A stretch of 10,147 nt of DNA, from contig DKNL01000003.1 of NCBI GenBank assembly GCA_002474325.1, forward strand, positions 1-10,147, written 5' to 3'. Within the stretch, counting starts at the first letter, position 1. Every line of letters begins with the position of its first letter. Below, piece by piece: positions 1-8,300 of the stretch. The position numbers were made by a program, and so were the translations under genes. The stretch comes from Opitutales bacterium UBA7389 (lineage in GTDB: Bacteria; Verrucomicrobiota; Verrucomicrobiia; Opitutales; Opitutaceae). The notes beneath the pieces are model-generated. The model had not been told where the DNA came from. It searched no databases and saw nothing but the letters and a program-made list of their open reading frames with translations.

Positions 1-1
1 A

Positions 2-407
2 GACAACGGTGTTGAGACTCTTCAAAACAAACTTCTGCAGATCATGTCCGAAGCCGGCAACCTCTGCCGAAAATCCCATTTTTTCCCAATGTGCTTGGAA
101 ATAGCTCAAACACACCTCCAGCTCTATCCCACAATTCTCGAGCTGAATGGTGCCTCCATAATTAGGCCCAAAATAATCAATTCGATGGAGATGTTCTCGA
201 ATCTCTATAGTTTCCTAAATCTCGATGCCCGGAACGTGGTGAATCTCTTGCCTCACATCGCCCACGCTTATGACTTCACCACGAAAGCCATAGGGAACCT
301 AGAATTTGGCCACTCTGTTAGCCCCGATAATCACGAAGGTTCCCAACGGAACCCATGAACCTGCGATCAGGCTACTCAAAAACCCTTTCCTCTGAAACCC
401 TTACCAT
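2..407 (-). pseudogene. Probable decayed gene of unknown function, cut by window edge
   Basis: One minus-strand frame reads as protein-like from about 400 down to the left edge but is broken by two TAG codons, at 299-301 and 215-217. The segments are 33, 27 and 71 codons long, and the last is still open at the edge. The first segment holds a hydrophobic stretch (SLIAGSWVPLGTFVIIG) like a signal anchor. Later segments look globular, for example HRIDYFGPNYGGTIQLENCG and FQAHWEKMGFSAEVAGFG. No start codon lies upstream in this frame: a TAA is at 401-403. The nearest ATG (405-407) is in a neighbouring frame that stops at 372-374. A frameshift near the A run at 378-382 would join that ATG to the hydrophobic segment. 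I do not recognise the family. It could also be chance open sequence. A plus-strand open frame at 44-358 overlaps it but looks less protein-like. Confidence 0.38.
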
Positions 408-421
408 TGCATATAGGATCC

Positions 422-1678
422 TTAAGATCGCATTGCGCGTTCCCGCTCCAGCAAGGTCGGATGAGAATAGTGAAATCCACTATACAAAGGATGCGGATTT
501 AAATTGGAGAGGTTTTTCTCGCTCAGCTTTCTCAACGCCTGGCTCAGCGGTTTCCAATCGCCCACTGCATCGCGAGCAAATGCGTCCGCCTCGTATTCAT
601 GCTTACGTGACATCGAGTTAAATACAGGACTCGTCCAGAATGTAACGAGGCCTCCCAAAAGGCTGAACAACAATAGAGCCACCCCTAGATTTCCAATTTC
701 CCCAAAAATTATAGGAGAAAAGCCGAAGCTCTCGTAAAATAGTGAGCTGCTTATAAGCAGGTCTATTATCCAGAAAGCCAAGAGCATCATCAATGCAGAA
801 ATCGCTATCATTTTCGGGATATGCCCTTTTTTGTAGTGGCCAATTTCATGGGCTAAAACTGCTTCAAGCTCCTCTTCTGACAATTGATCGATAAGCGTAT
901 CAAAGAGAACGATACGCCTAAACTTACCGAATCCAGTGAAAAACGCGTTGGAGTGCCCAGATCGCTTGCTCCCATCCATTACTTGAATCGTTTTGGCCTT
1001 GAAACCGGCTCGGTCCGACAAATCAATCAACCTATCCTTGAGGCTACCTTCCTCCAGGGCGGAGAGCTTATTGAAAAGCGGCATGATTATCATCGGGTAT
1101 AGTATCATCATTAATAACTGAAATGCCATCATCACAGCGAAGGCATAAATCCACCACCAGTTTCCTAGCCATCCCACAAAGCTAATGAGGAGCCATATCA
1201 AGGGAAACCCGATCACTAATCCGATGAGAGCCCCTTTGATTTTGTCGCTTACCCACAACTTAAGGCTGCTACGATTGAAACCAAACCGCTCCTCGATCTT
1301 GAACTGGCTCCAATAATCGAAAGGTATTCCCAAGATTCCTAAAAACATCGAAACGAAAATCAGAAAGAACGCGGACGAGACATTTCCGCTTGCCCATATT
1401 CCAGACCACCAATTGAAGATAGCGGGCAGCAATCCACTCAACAGCACCGCTGACAAAACTAGTCCGTCAACGCACATCTGGAAACTAGAAAAGCGGCTTT
1501 TTGTCAACGTGTAGCGGTTCGATTTAGCGTAAGTCTCGGGATCCATCACATCGCTCAAGTCTTCCGGTGCCTCATGACCAAATTGGCGTACTCGCTGACG
1601 ATTAAGGGCTTCAAGTAGACATCCCATACTGATTTTCGCCACTAGGGCTATTACAAAGACGATTTCCAAATTGGTCAT
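422..1678 (-). CDS. M48 family metalloprotease, Ste24/CAAX prenyl protease 1 type
   Basis: This is a 418-residue integral-membrane zinc protease of the Ste24 branch of family M48. The zinc site is complete: HEIGH at residues 277-281 supplies two His ligands and the catalytic Glu, and E361 in EYEAD (361-365) is the likely third ligand. Other Ste24 hallmarks are YPMIIMPLFNKLSALEEG (194-211), DGSKRSGHSNAFFTGFG (235-251) and a C-terminal SHPTLLERE (405-413). Hydrophobic helices lie near 4-24, 70-90, 100-120, 148-170, 174-200, 290-312 and 322-348, giving the usual multi-pass layout with the active site at the cytoplasmic membrane face. Length matches full-length family members. In eukaryotes the family trims prenylated CAAX proteins. 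Bacteria lack that substrate, so the role here is more likely membrane-protein quality control (inference). The ATG at 1676-1678 gives the expected N-terminal helix; no clear Shine-Dalgarno precedes it. It is divergent from xseB. Confidence 0.93.
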   Translation of the reverse strand: MTNLEIVFVIALVAKISMGCLLEALNRQRVRQFGHEAPEDLSDVMDPETYAKSNRYTLTKSRFSSFQMCVDGLVLSAVLLSGLLPAIFNWWSGIWASGNVSSAFFLIFVSMFLGILGIPFDYWSQFKIEERFGFNRSSLKLWVSDKIKGALIGLVIGFPLIWLLISFVGWLGNWWWIYAFAVMMAFQLLMMILYPMIIMPLFNKLSALEEGSLKDRLIDLSDRAGFKAKTIQVMDGSKRSGHSNAFFTGFGKFRRIVLFDTLIDQLSEEELEAVLAHEIGHYKKGHIPKMIAISALMMLLAFWIIDLLISSSLFYESFGFSPIIFGEIGNLGVALLLFSLLGGLVTFWTSPVFNSMSRKHEYEADAFARDAVGDWKPLSQALRKLSEKNLSNLNPHPLYSGFHYSHPTLLERERAMRS

Positions 1679-1727
1679 CGCGAAAATGTGGCACTAAGCC
1701 CTTCCTTGTGTCGAGTGAAACCTATTC

Positions 1728-1755
1728 TTGTCACGCCCCGTCTCTCGAACATAGT
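1728..1755 (+). promoter_or_regulatory. Candidate sigma70-type promoter of xseB-dxs
   Basis: TTGTCA (1728-1733) and CATAGT (1750-1755) are separated by 16 bases and resemble a -35/-10 pair in the divergent gap upstream of xseB. Transcription would begin about 1761-1763, immediately before the GTG start at 1764, so the message would be leaderless or nearly so. This fits the absence of any Shine-Dalgarno sequence before that GTG. The call is from sequence likeness only; the -10 is a 4-of-6 match. Confidence 0.35.
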
Positions 1756-1763
1756 CTCTTTAC

Positions 1764-2009
1764 GTGAGCAAAAAAACCACACAAAAGGATTTTACCTTCG
1801 AGGAGGGCTTGGAAAAACTCGAATCTATAGTTGAAGAGATGGAAAGCGGCGAACTGAAGCTTGATGAACTTGTCAAACGCTACGAAGCCGGCTCCAAACT
1901 GCTTGCTCAATGCGACAAGCGTATCGCGGAAGCCGAAGCGAAAATTGAAATTCTGCAAAACAAGAATGCCGAGGATCCCGAGTTCGAAAATTTCGACCCC
2001 GACGACTAA
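1764..2009 (+). CDS. xseB: Exodeoxyribonuclease VII small subunit
   Basis: The 81-residue product is the small, helical subunit of exonuclease VII, which partners several-to-one with XseA to degrade single-stranded DNA in the cytoplasm. The family signature is intact: FTFEEGLEKLESIVEEME at residues 10-27, then SGELKLDELVKRYEAG (28-43) and a second helix with QCDKRIAEAEAKIEIL (49-64). These two helices form the coiled coil that binds XseA. A short acidic tail (DPEFENFDPDD) follows. Length is typical (about 75-85 residues). The start is GTG at 1764; no ribosome-binding site is visible and a candidate -10 ends only 8 bases upstream, so initiation may be leaderless. The large subunit gene xseA is not in the window. 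It lies 5' of dxs on the same strand, a common bacterial pairing, but the frequent middle gene ispA is missing. Confidence 0.94.
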   Translation: MSKKTTQKDFTFEEGLEKLESIVEEMESGELKLDELVKRYEAGSKLLAQCDKRIAEAEAKIEILQNKNAEDPEFENFDPDD

Positions 2010-2032
2010 ATAATTTTGAGTCTCAATATTAT

Positions 2033-2071
2033 GGACAAGGACCCCTCATTGGCTTGTCCTTCCCGCTTTTT
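2033..2071 (+). terminator. Weak hairpin with T run between xseB and dxs
   Basis: GGACAAG (2033-2039) is exactly complementary to CTTGTCC (2053-2059), giving a 7-bp stem with a 13-base loop. An overlapping alternative pairs AAGGAC (2037-2042) with GTCCTT (2056-2061). Five T residues follow at 2067-2071, eight bases after the main stem, further than in a strong intrinsic terminator. It may attenuate read-through from xseB into dxs or act as an intercistronic RNA structure. It ends only 11 bases before the TTG alternative start of dxs. Confidence 0.4.
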
Positions 2072-2109
2072 CCCATCGACCATTGAACGAGAATATACAA
2101 TCCAGTGGC

Positions 2110-4029
2110 ATGCCCTCGAGGCATTATCCCATTCTTAGCCAAATCCAGGGTCCTGCCGATATCAAAGACCTCCCGGACGAGTCTCTCAAAGCTTTGGGGA
2201 ACGAGATACGCAACAAACTGATCTCGACAATTTCAGTGAACGGTGGACATCTTGGCCCAAACTTAGGGGTAGTCGAGCTGACCATCGCCTTGCACCGGGT
2301 TTTCAGCACGCCGGAAGATCAACTCGTCTTTGACACCTCCCACCAAGGTTACGTCCACAAGCTCCTTACCGGTCGCAATCATTCCGACTTCGACCGCATT
2401 AGAAAAAACGATGGACTAAGTGGGTTCTTGTCGCGGAGCGAAAGCGCCCACGATGCCTACGGAGCGGGGCATGCGGGAACAGCCTTATCGGCAGCCCTAG
2501 GAATGGCAACAGCCCGCGATCGACTGGGAGGGGATGAACATGTTGTTGCCGTATGCGGCGACGCCGCATTCACCTGCGGGATCACCATGGAAGCACTCAA
2601 TAATGTAGCCGCTTCTACTAAGAGGCTCGTGATCATTTTGAATGACAATGAGTGGTCAATCGCGAAAAACGTCGGAGCGATATCCAAGTATCTTAACGAG
2701 CTGATAACGAACCCCTTGTACAATAGACTCCATCACGATGTAGGGTCTATTCTTCAAAAAGTGCCCGGAGGCGAACAGCTGCTGAAGATCGGTAAGAATG
2801 CCGAAAAAGGCTGGAAGAGCATTGTGGTTCCCTCATCCATTTTCGAGCATTACGGAGTTCGCTATTTCGGACCTATCGATGGACACGATCTCCCCCTCCT
2901 CACGCATCATCTGGAGTTCGCTAGAGACGCCAATGAGCCGGTCATCCTGCATGTCGTTACCAAGAAAGGGAAAGGCTACGGCCCAGCGGTTCAACATCCC
3001 GAAAGTTTCCATGGAACCAGCCCATTCGAAATCGGATCTGGAAAATCGAAGTCGGTGAAGCAAGGACCACCAAACTTTCAAGATGTTTTCGGAAAAGCTC
3101 TCGTTCGGTTTGCCAAGAAAGATCCCTCGATCGTGGGAATTACCGGTGCCATGCCTTCAGGAACCGGTCTAATCCATCTTTATAACGAACTGCCTGATCA
3201 ATTCTATGACGTCGGGATTGCCGAAGAACACGCCGTCCTATTCGCAGCGGGATTGTCGACGAAAGGTATCCGCCCAGTGGTGGCGATTTACTCGACCTTC
3301 TTGCAACGGGCATTCGATCAACTCATCCACGACATCTGTCTGCAAGACCTGCCCGTCCTGTTCTGCATGGACCGGGCGGGATTGTCTCCAAACGATGGTC
3401 CAACTCATCACGGGCTTTTCGACATAGCTTACATTCGCTCCATTCCCAATGCGACGTCTATGCAACCAAAAGACGAGGACGAACTCGTAGATATGATGCA
3501 CACCTCCCTATCGATGGACAGTCCAACATTCATTCGCTATCCGCGCGGAACCGGTGTAGGGGTGAAGATGAAGTCTCGGCCTAGGCTCCTAGAAATCGGC
3601 AAAGCGGAGATCCTGCAGGAAGGCGACGACGTAGTCATTTGGGCTTTGGGTCCAATGGTACATGAAGCTCTCGAACTAAGCGTCCGCTTGAAAATCGAAG
3701 ACGGTCTCTCGGTTGGCGTCGTTAATGCCCGCTTTAGTAAACCTCTGGATAAGAGCCTTCTGCTGAAGCAGGCAAGACAATCGCCTCTTATGGTCACCAT
3801 GGAAGATGGCGTGCTTTCTGGCGGCTTTGGATCCGCGGTATTGGAAACGCTTTCCGATGCCCATATACGGACCCCTGTTTATCGAATCGGATGGCCTGAT
3901 CGATTTGTCGACCATGGGTCGGACGTGGCTTCGTTGAGAGAAGATGCCGGTCTTTCTCAAGACAGTATGCTATCCGGTATTCGCGATAAATTACAATCCC
4001 CGCAAGAAGTCTTTTCAGAAACCGATTAA
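2110..4029 (+). CDS. dxs: 1-deoxy-D-xylulose-5-phosphate synthase (divergent type)
   Basis: The enzyme condenses pyruvate with glyceraldehyde 3-phosphate, releasing CO2, to make DXP, the first step of the MEP isoprenoid pathway and a precursor for thiamine and pyridoxal. It is cytosolic and TPP/Mg-dependent. With the ATG at 2110 it has 639 residues. Key residues fall close to their E. coli positions: H47 in GGHL (E. coli H49), E372 in DVGIAEEHAV (E370) and H433 in THHG (H431). The TPP/metal motif runs from GDA (150-152) to NDN (178-180). The family's usual GDG is therefore GDA, followed by AFTCG rather than the usual LTGG, and the usual GHSSTS is GHAGTA (120-125). DRAG, YPRG and the C-terminal transketolase domain are all present, so the protein looks functional. 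An in-frame TTG at 2083 would add 9 residues; neither start has a clear Shine-Dalgarno. ATG is preferred because YPIL then sits near residue 6, as in E. coli. Confidence 0.95.
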   Translation: MPSRHYPILSQIQGPADIKDLPDESLKALGNEIRNKLISTISVNGGHLGPNLGVVELTIALHRVFSTPEDQLVFDTSHQGYVHKLLTGRNHSDFDRIRKNDGLSGFLSRSESAHDAYGAGHAGTALSAALGMATARDRLGGDEHVVAVCGDAAFTCGITMEALNNVAASTKRLVIILNDNEWSIAKNVGAISKYLNELITNPLYNRLHHDVGSILQKVPGGEQLLKIGKNAEKGWKSIVVPSSIFEHYGVRYFGPIDGHDLPLLTHHLEFARDANEPVILHVVTKKGKGYGPAVQHPESFHGTSPFEIGSGKSKSVKQGPPNFQDVFGKALVRFAKKDPSIVGITGAMPSGTGLIHLYNELPDQFYDVGIAEEHAVLFAAGLSTKGIRPVVAIYSTFLQRAFDQLIHDICLQDLPVLFCMDRAGLSPNDGPTHHGLFDIAYIRSIPNATSMQPKDEDELVDMMHTSLSMDSPTFIRYPRGTGVGVKMKSRPRLLEIGKAEILQEGDDVVIWALGPMVHEALELSVRLKIEDGLSVGVVNARFSKPLDKSLLLKQARQSPLMVTMEDGVLSGGFGSAVLETLSDAHIRTPVYRIGWPDRFVDHGSDVASLREDAGLSQDSMLSGIRDKLQSPQEVFSETD

Positions 4030-4171
4030 TAAACGTTCACCTCTGTAATCCCGAAGCCTGGCCAATTCGGAATAAGTTGGAGGCATAACAACTATTTTAC
4101 GGCAAATCATGGAGATCAGCAGGTCCTCTACTGCAGTCGAAACAATATCTCGACCAATGACAAACGGAAAC
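4030..4171 (+). other. Intergenic region between dxs and the DUF1080 gene
   Basis: It contains a short inverted repeat, CCGAA (4051-4055) and TTCGG (4066-4070), with a 10-base loop and no T run, so it is a poor terminator. A strong Shine-Dalgarno-like GGAGG sits at 4079-4083 but has no ATG, GTG or TTG at useful spacing; the first ATG is at 4109. No convincing promoter was found. Confidence 0.3.
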
Positions 4172-5170
4172 ATGAAAACCCGTTACCTGTCTCTTTCGAT
4201 CGCCTGCGTTCTAATGCCATTTGGGGCTATCCATGCCGAGAAATCCATTCCCGAGGATCTCATTGGCGACTGGACGCTCTACCTTTCGACAAAGGAGCCT
4301 GCTTGGCTAAAAGTAGAAGAAATTAATGGCGATCCGGTCGTTCACATGCGTGTGCATGTGCAGTCAGCAGGACCTCACAAGATTACGGGATTTGAAAAAG
4401 GTCGCTTGACTTTCGACATGAAAATCAAGCGTGAGGGTGTAGGCGGACCTGTAGTTAAGACCAATACGGTATCAATTGGTATGAAGAATGGTAGGCTCAA
4501 TGGGTTGATCGCGGGCGATTGGGAAGAGAAAGAATATCGGCGCATATCTTTCACAGGTAAAAAGTTCCCGCCCATGCCGCCGAAGCCGGATCTTTCGAAG
4601 GTTCGATTTGGCCACCCCAGAGCTTTGTTCAATGGAATGGATTTGAGCGGATGGGAATTGGATAACCCAGCCAAGAAAAACGGCTGGAGTGCAGAAGAGG
4701 GAATGCTCGTGAATGAGTCGCCAAAAACGGACTTTAGTTCTACCGGCTCCTTAGGGAATCTTCAGACGGTTGAAAACTTCGAAGACTTTTGGTTGCATAT
4801 CGAATTCCTCATCGAGGCAAACCGGAACAGTGGCGTGTATTTGCGTGGCATGTACGAGGCCCAGGTCGTGGATCGTGATAGCAGAATGCAAGGTTTGCAA
4901 GGCGTGGGCGCCATTTTTAGTAGAATTGCCCCATCCGTGAATGCGGGAAAAGAACCGGGCGAATGGCAAACATACGATCTAACTTTGGTCGACAGACATG
5001 TGACGGTTGTCCTGAATGGCGTGAAGGTTATTGATAACCAGCCTGTGGAAGGTCCAACGGGGGGAGCAATAAACACTGATCCCACGAAAGCGGGGCCGAT
5101 CCTTTTGCAAGGCGACCACACATCGGTGAAGTACCGGAATATCTATTTAGCTCCGGTTATCGAGGACTAG
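4172..5170 (+). CDS. Secreted DUF1080 protein, 3-keto-disaccharide hydrolase family
   Basis: The predicted 332-residue precursor starts with a Sec signal peptide, MKTRYLSLSIACVLMPFGA and a cleavage site after IHA (about residue 22), so it acts outside the cytoplasmic membrane. Residues about 28-130 form a beta-rich N-terminal module (starting PEDLIGDWTLYL), possibly barrel-like. A proline-rich linker (PPMPPKPDL) leads to the DUF1080 domain (PF06439), about 150-328. Its family-like marks include LFNGMDLSGWE, NSGVYLRGMYEAQV, GEWQTYDLTL and GPILLQGDH. The domain has a concanavalin-like beta-sandwich fold, and some characterised members hydrolyse 3-keto-glycosides; the substrate here is unknown. 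The frame is open back to an ATG at 4109, but that would bury the signal peptide behind 21 polar residues. ATG 4157 (15 residues before) is another possibility. Ribosome-binding signals are poor for all three. It converges on the large minus-strand fusion gene. Confidence 0.9.
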   Translation: MKTRYLSLSIACVLMPFGAIHAEKSIPEDLIGDWTLYLSTKEPAWLKVEEINGDPVVHMRVHVQSAGPHKITGFEKGRLTFDMKIKREGVGGPVVKTNTVSIGMKNGRLNGLIAGDWEEKEYRRISFTGKKFPPMPPKPDLSKVRFGHPRALFNGMDLSGWELDNPAKKNGWSAEEGMLVNESPKTDFSSTGSLGNLQTVENFEDFWLHIEFLIEANRNSGVYLRGMYEAQVVDRDSRMQGLQGVGAIFSRIAPSVNAGKEPGEWQTYDLTLVDRHVTVVLNGVKVIDNQPVEGPTGGAINTDPTKAGPILLQGDHTSVKYRNIYLAPVIED

Positions 5171-5314
5171 CCAAGGGCAAAAGCCTTGAAGATTATTGGG
5201 TACTGCCTGGGAATAAAATTAAGCAAGGCGAGTTTCTACATGCTAGTTATTTAGTGCTCTGGGAATGACAATTTTCTATCCTATAGTTCATGCCCCTAAT
5301 CCTTAATTTATCAA
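5171..5314. other. Convergent intergenic region with a small hairpin
   Basis: This AT-rich gap separates two convergent genes. Just after the DUF1080 stop, CAAGGGC (5172-5178) can pair with GCCTTG (5183-5188) around an AAAA loop, with one bulged G. No T run follows on the plus strand, so termination by it is uncertain. A loosely repeated motif, CTGGGAATAAAATT near 5208 and CTGGGAATGACAATTTT near 5259, is also visible. No gene was found. Confidence 0.3.
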
Positions 5315-8300
5315 TTATTTAACTACCAAAGTCCCTCGCATGATCCGCCAATGCCCCGGAAAAGTACAAAGATAGGGGTAATCGCCTTTTTCAGAAGGCG
5401 CCGTGAATTTCAGCGTAAAACTTTCTCCTATATCGACCAATGGAGAATAAAACAAGATCCCCTCTGTTTCTGGAACATACTGGCGTTCTTGGGCATCTGC
5501 TTCTGATGCCATTTGGTCAGCCATCATACCGACCGTTTCTTCAAACCCTGGTTTTACGATGACAATATTGTGCACCATATTGTCATTGTTCACAAACAGC
5601 AGTTCCACCCTCTCGCCTGCCTCTACTTGAATGGAATCCTGATCATACAACATCTTTCCGGGCAGTGTTTTCAGTGTCAGTCGAGTGGTTTGATCCTGTG
5701 GCTCTTCCCTTTGGCGGTTTTCGATTTGTTCGAGAGGATTTTCAGCCAAAAATTTCTGATAGGCTACTGCATCCGATAGTGCTTGATGACCAGAAGGTGG
5801 CGGCAGTCTTTGGGCCTGCTTTTGCCATTCAGGATCACCTCTCAAAAAACCTGGGATCTCTGCCAAAGAGGAATCCCGAAGAAGGTGAAAAAGAAAAATC
5901 GCTTTGGCTTGGTCATCAGCAAGAAACTGGGGATCTTCCTGAAAAAGGCGCATCCAAACCGGGTGCAAATGAACAAATGCTTCTTTGAGTGCATACTCCA
6001 AATGCTTATCAAGACGTTGATCCATCACTCCCAACAAGGCCATGACTGCGGCCTCAGTGCTAAAGTGACTGATCAACGCAATCACTTCCAGGCGCACCTT
6101 GGGAGAAGGATCCTGAGAAAGCCCTTGTAGCAGTTTCCATCCTTGATCGAATTCTCCATACCAATCTCTGAGTACTCTGACGGCAGCTGTTCGGATGTTC
6201 TCATTGTCTGAATTCAGCAATTCAACGAGCAAAGGAAGGTTTGGAGAGTGGCAGCGAACATAAAGCCACAAAACTTCCAATTTCAGATGGTCAGGATCGG
6301 AGGCAAACCAACTACCCTCCTCCATGAGCGCATCCAGTTCTGAGACGATCTCGCTCTCAGGATAATCGCTTAGGCGTACTCTGGCTCTGTATCGCTCTCT
6401 CAAATCTTTCGACTTCAATTGATCTAACACCTCTCTAATTGTCATAGAGCTGAGATCCTTTATGGAAGTGGTCGACTTGCCGCTATAGGTAATTCTCCAA
6501 ACCCTGCCATGCGCGTGGTCCCTTAATGCTTCCCGAAATCCTTGCTCGCCGTGCTGGACGATGGGACTGAACCAATCCAAGACGTACAAGGCACCATCCG
6601 GACCAAATTTGAGGTCTACGGGTCGGAAGTTCGGGTCTTTGGATTGAAGCAAGGGGGCTACCTCTCTAGCCGTGAATCCGCTGCCATCTTGGATCAGACG
6701 ATGGTGGCGGATGCCCTGAAACCCCACAAAGGTGTTCAGCAAAATATCTCCCTGGACCTCTTGTGGGAAGTTCTGACTAGAGATTATTTCAATGCCGCAG
6801 GTTTTGGGATGTTTAGGCGTAGTGAGAAAGCCCTTACGGAGGGTGTGTTTCTTCGGATAGTCGATCGCTACACTCAGAGGAGTTCCATAATAACACCTTC
6901 CCGTAGAGGCATCTGCAATCAAGTGATCTCCATATTCATTGAACACATTGCCCCAGGGATTGGCATAAGGATAGGAAATATAGTTGTCCAATTTCAGGTT
7001 CACGGGATCGAACTGCCAAGTCGTCCCGTACACTCCTCGTTCAGGGCCATAGGGGGTTTCTACCTGCGTATGCAGGAAAGTTCCCATCTGCAGATTCAGC
7101 TTTCCGCTCGGAGACCAGGAAAAATTTCCGATGGAATGATGGGAATCTTCATTTCCAAACCCATGCAAGAGATAGGATTGCTCATCTGCCCGATCATCCC
7201 CTGTGTGATCTTTCAAAAACAATAAATCCGGCGCCTGGGACAGGTATACCCCTCCATGCCCAAACTCAAATCCCAAGGGAATATACAGGTTCTCCGCAAA
7301 TATGCGATGGGCATCCGGTCTACCGTCTCCATCCTCATCCGATAAGATGACCAGTTTGTCATGTGGGACCTGACCTGGCACATAGTGCGGATAAGTCGGC
7401 ATGCTGGCGATCCACAATCGACCCTTGGCATCGAAGTTCATAGCCACTGGATTCTCAATGGGGAAGTTTCTTTCAGACGCGTACAACTCGATCTCAAAGC
7501 CTTCTTTTAGGACAAAGGATTCCTTATCGGGCTTATAGCGTTCCTCTGGCTCGAAAATCCCTTTGACCTCTGAATCGTAGGAGATGATTTCTTGCAGCTG
7601 TTGGGCAATGGCTTCTCGAACTTCCTCTTCATAAGACCAGATCAAACCATCCAAGCGACCGACTATTTCTCCGATTTTTTCCTGCTCGGCTACCAACGTT
7701 TGCCCGCCATGCCAGGCCTTTCTTCTGCCAACTAGATATTCACTGTTTGCAGGGCGGTAATAATAAAAGAAATGGCGGTTTTTCTCGCCAATGAGTTGCT
7801 GTAAGATCTGTGGCCACTCCTCTGGCTGGTGGCCAATCATTGAGAGACCCAGCTGTTGGGTTAGAAAACTTGCTGCCAGCCTATGTCCCTCATCATTGAG
7901 GTGGATGCCGTTCCTGGTAACTCCCTCCGACCTGATTTCTGAAAGGGCTGTGAAGGAATGGAACAGTTCGAGGAAGGGAATGCCGTGTTTTTCAGCAATC
8001 TGCATCATGGCAGCGTCGTAGCGCTCCACCTCTCGATTAATCTCAGTGGCTTCTGGAAGGCGTTCGTACAATCGCTCATAAGCAATGGGGCCAATCAGGT
8101 ATAATCGGGGAGGCGTTTGGCCATTGAACTGCTGATTCTTGAGATTTGTCAGTAAGGTATCCAGATTTTGCTTAAAGTCAGCCAACCCCTCCTTGCCTTG
8201 AAAGGATTCGTTTAAGCCGAAACAGAGAAAAATCACATCAGCGTTTAGCTCCAAAAGATGTTGCTCCAAAGTCGGGAAGTGTAGAGGCCTTGGTCGTAAG

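Noticed and set aside
44..358. Plus-strand open frame of 104 codons at the left edge
   Set aside because: It is antisense to the more protein-like minus-strand frame, has no ribosome-binding site and no recognisable domain.
4079..4083. GGAGG as ribosome-binding site for the DUF1080 gene
   Set aside because: It is 25 bases from the first ATG (4109) and 88 from the preferred start, outside usable spacing.
4762..5121. Minus-strand open frame of 119 codons
   Set aside because: It is antisense to the conserved DUF1080 domain and has no supporting features.
6542..7225. Plus-strand open frame of 227 codons
   Set aside because: It lies wholly antisense within the propeller region of the well-supported fusion gene and shows no family motif.
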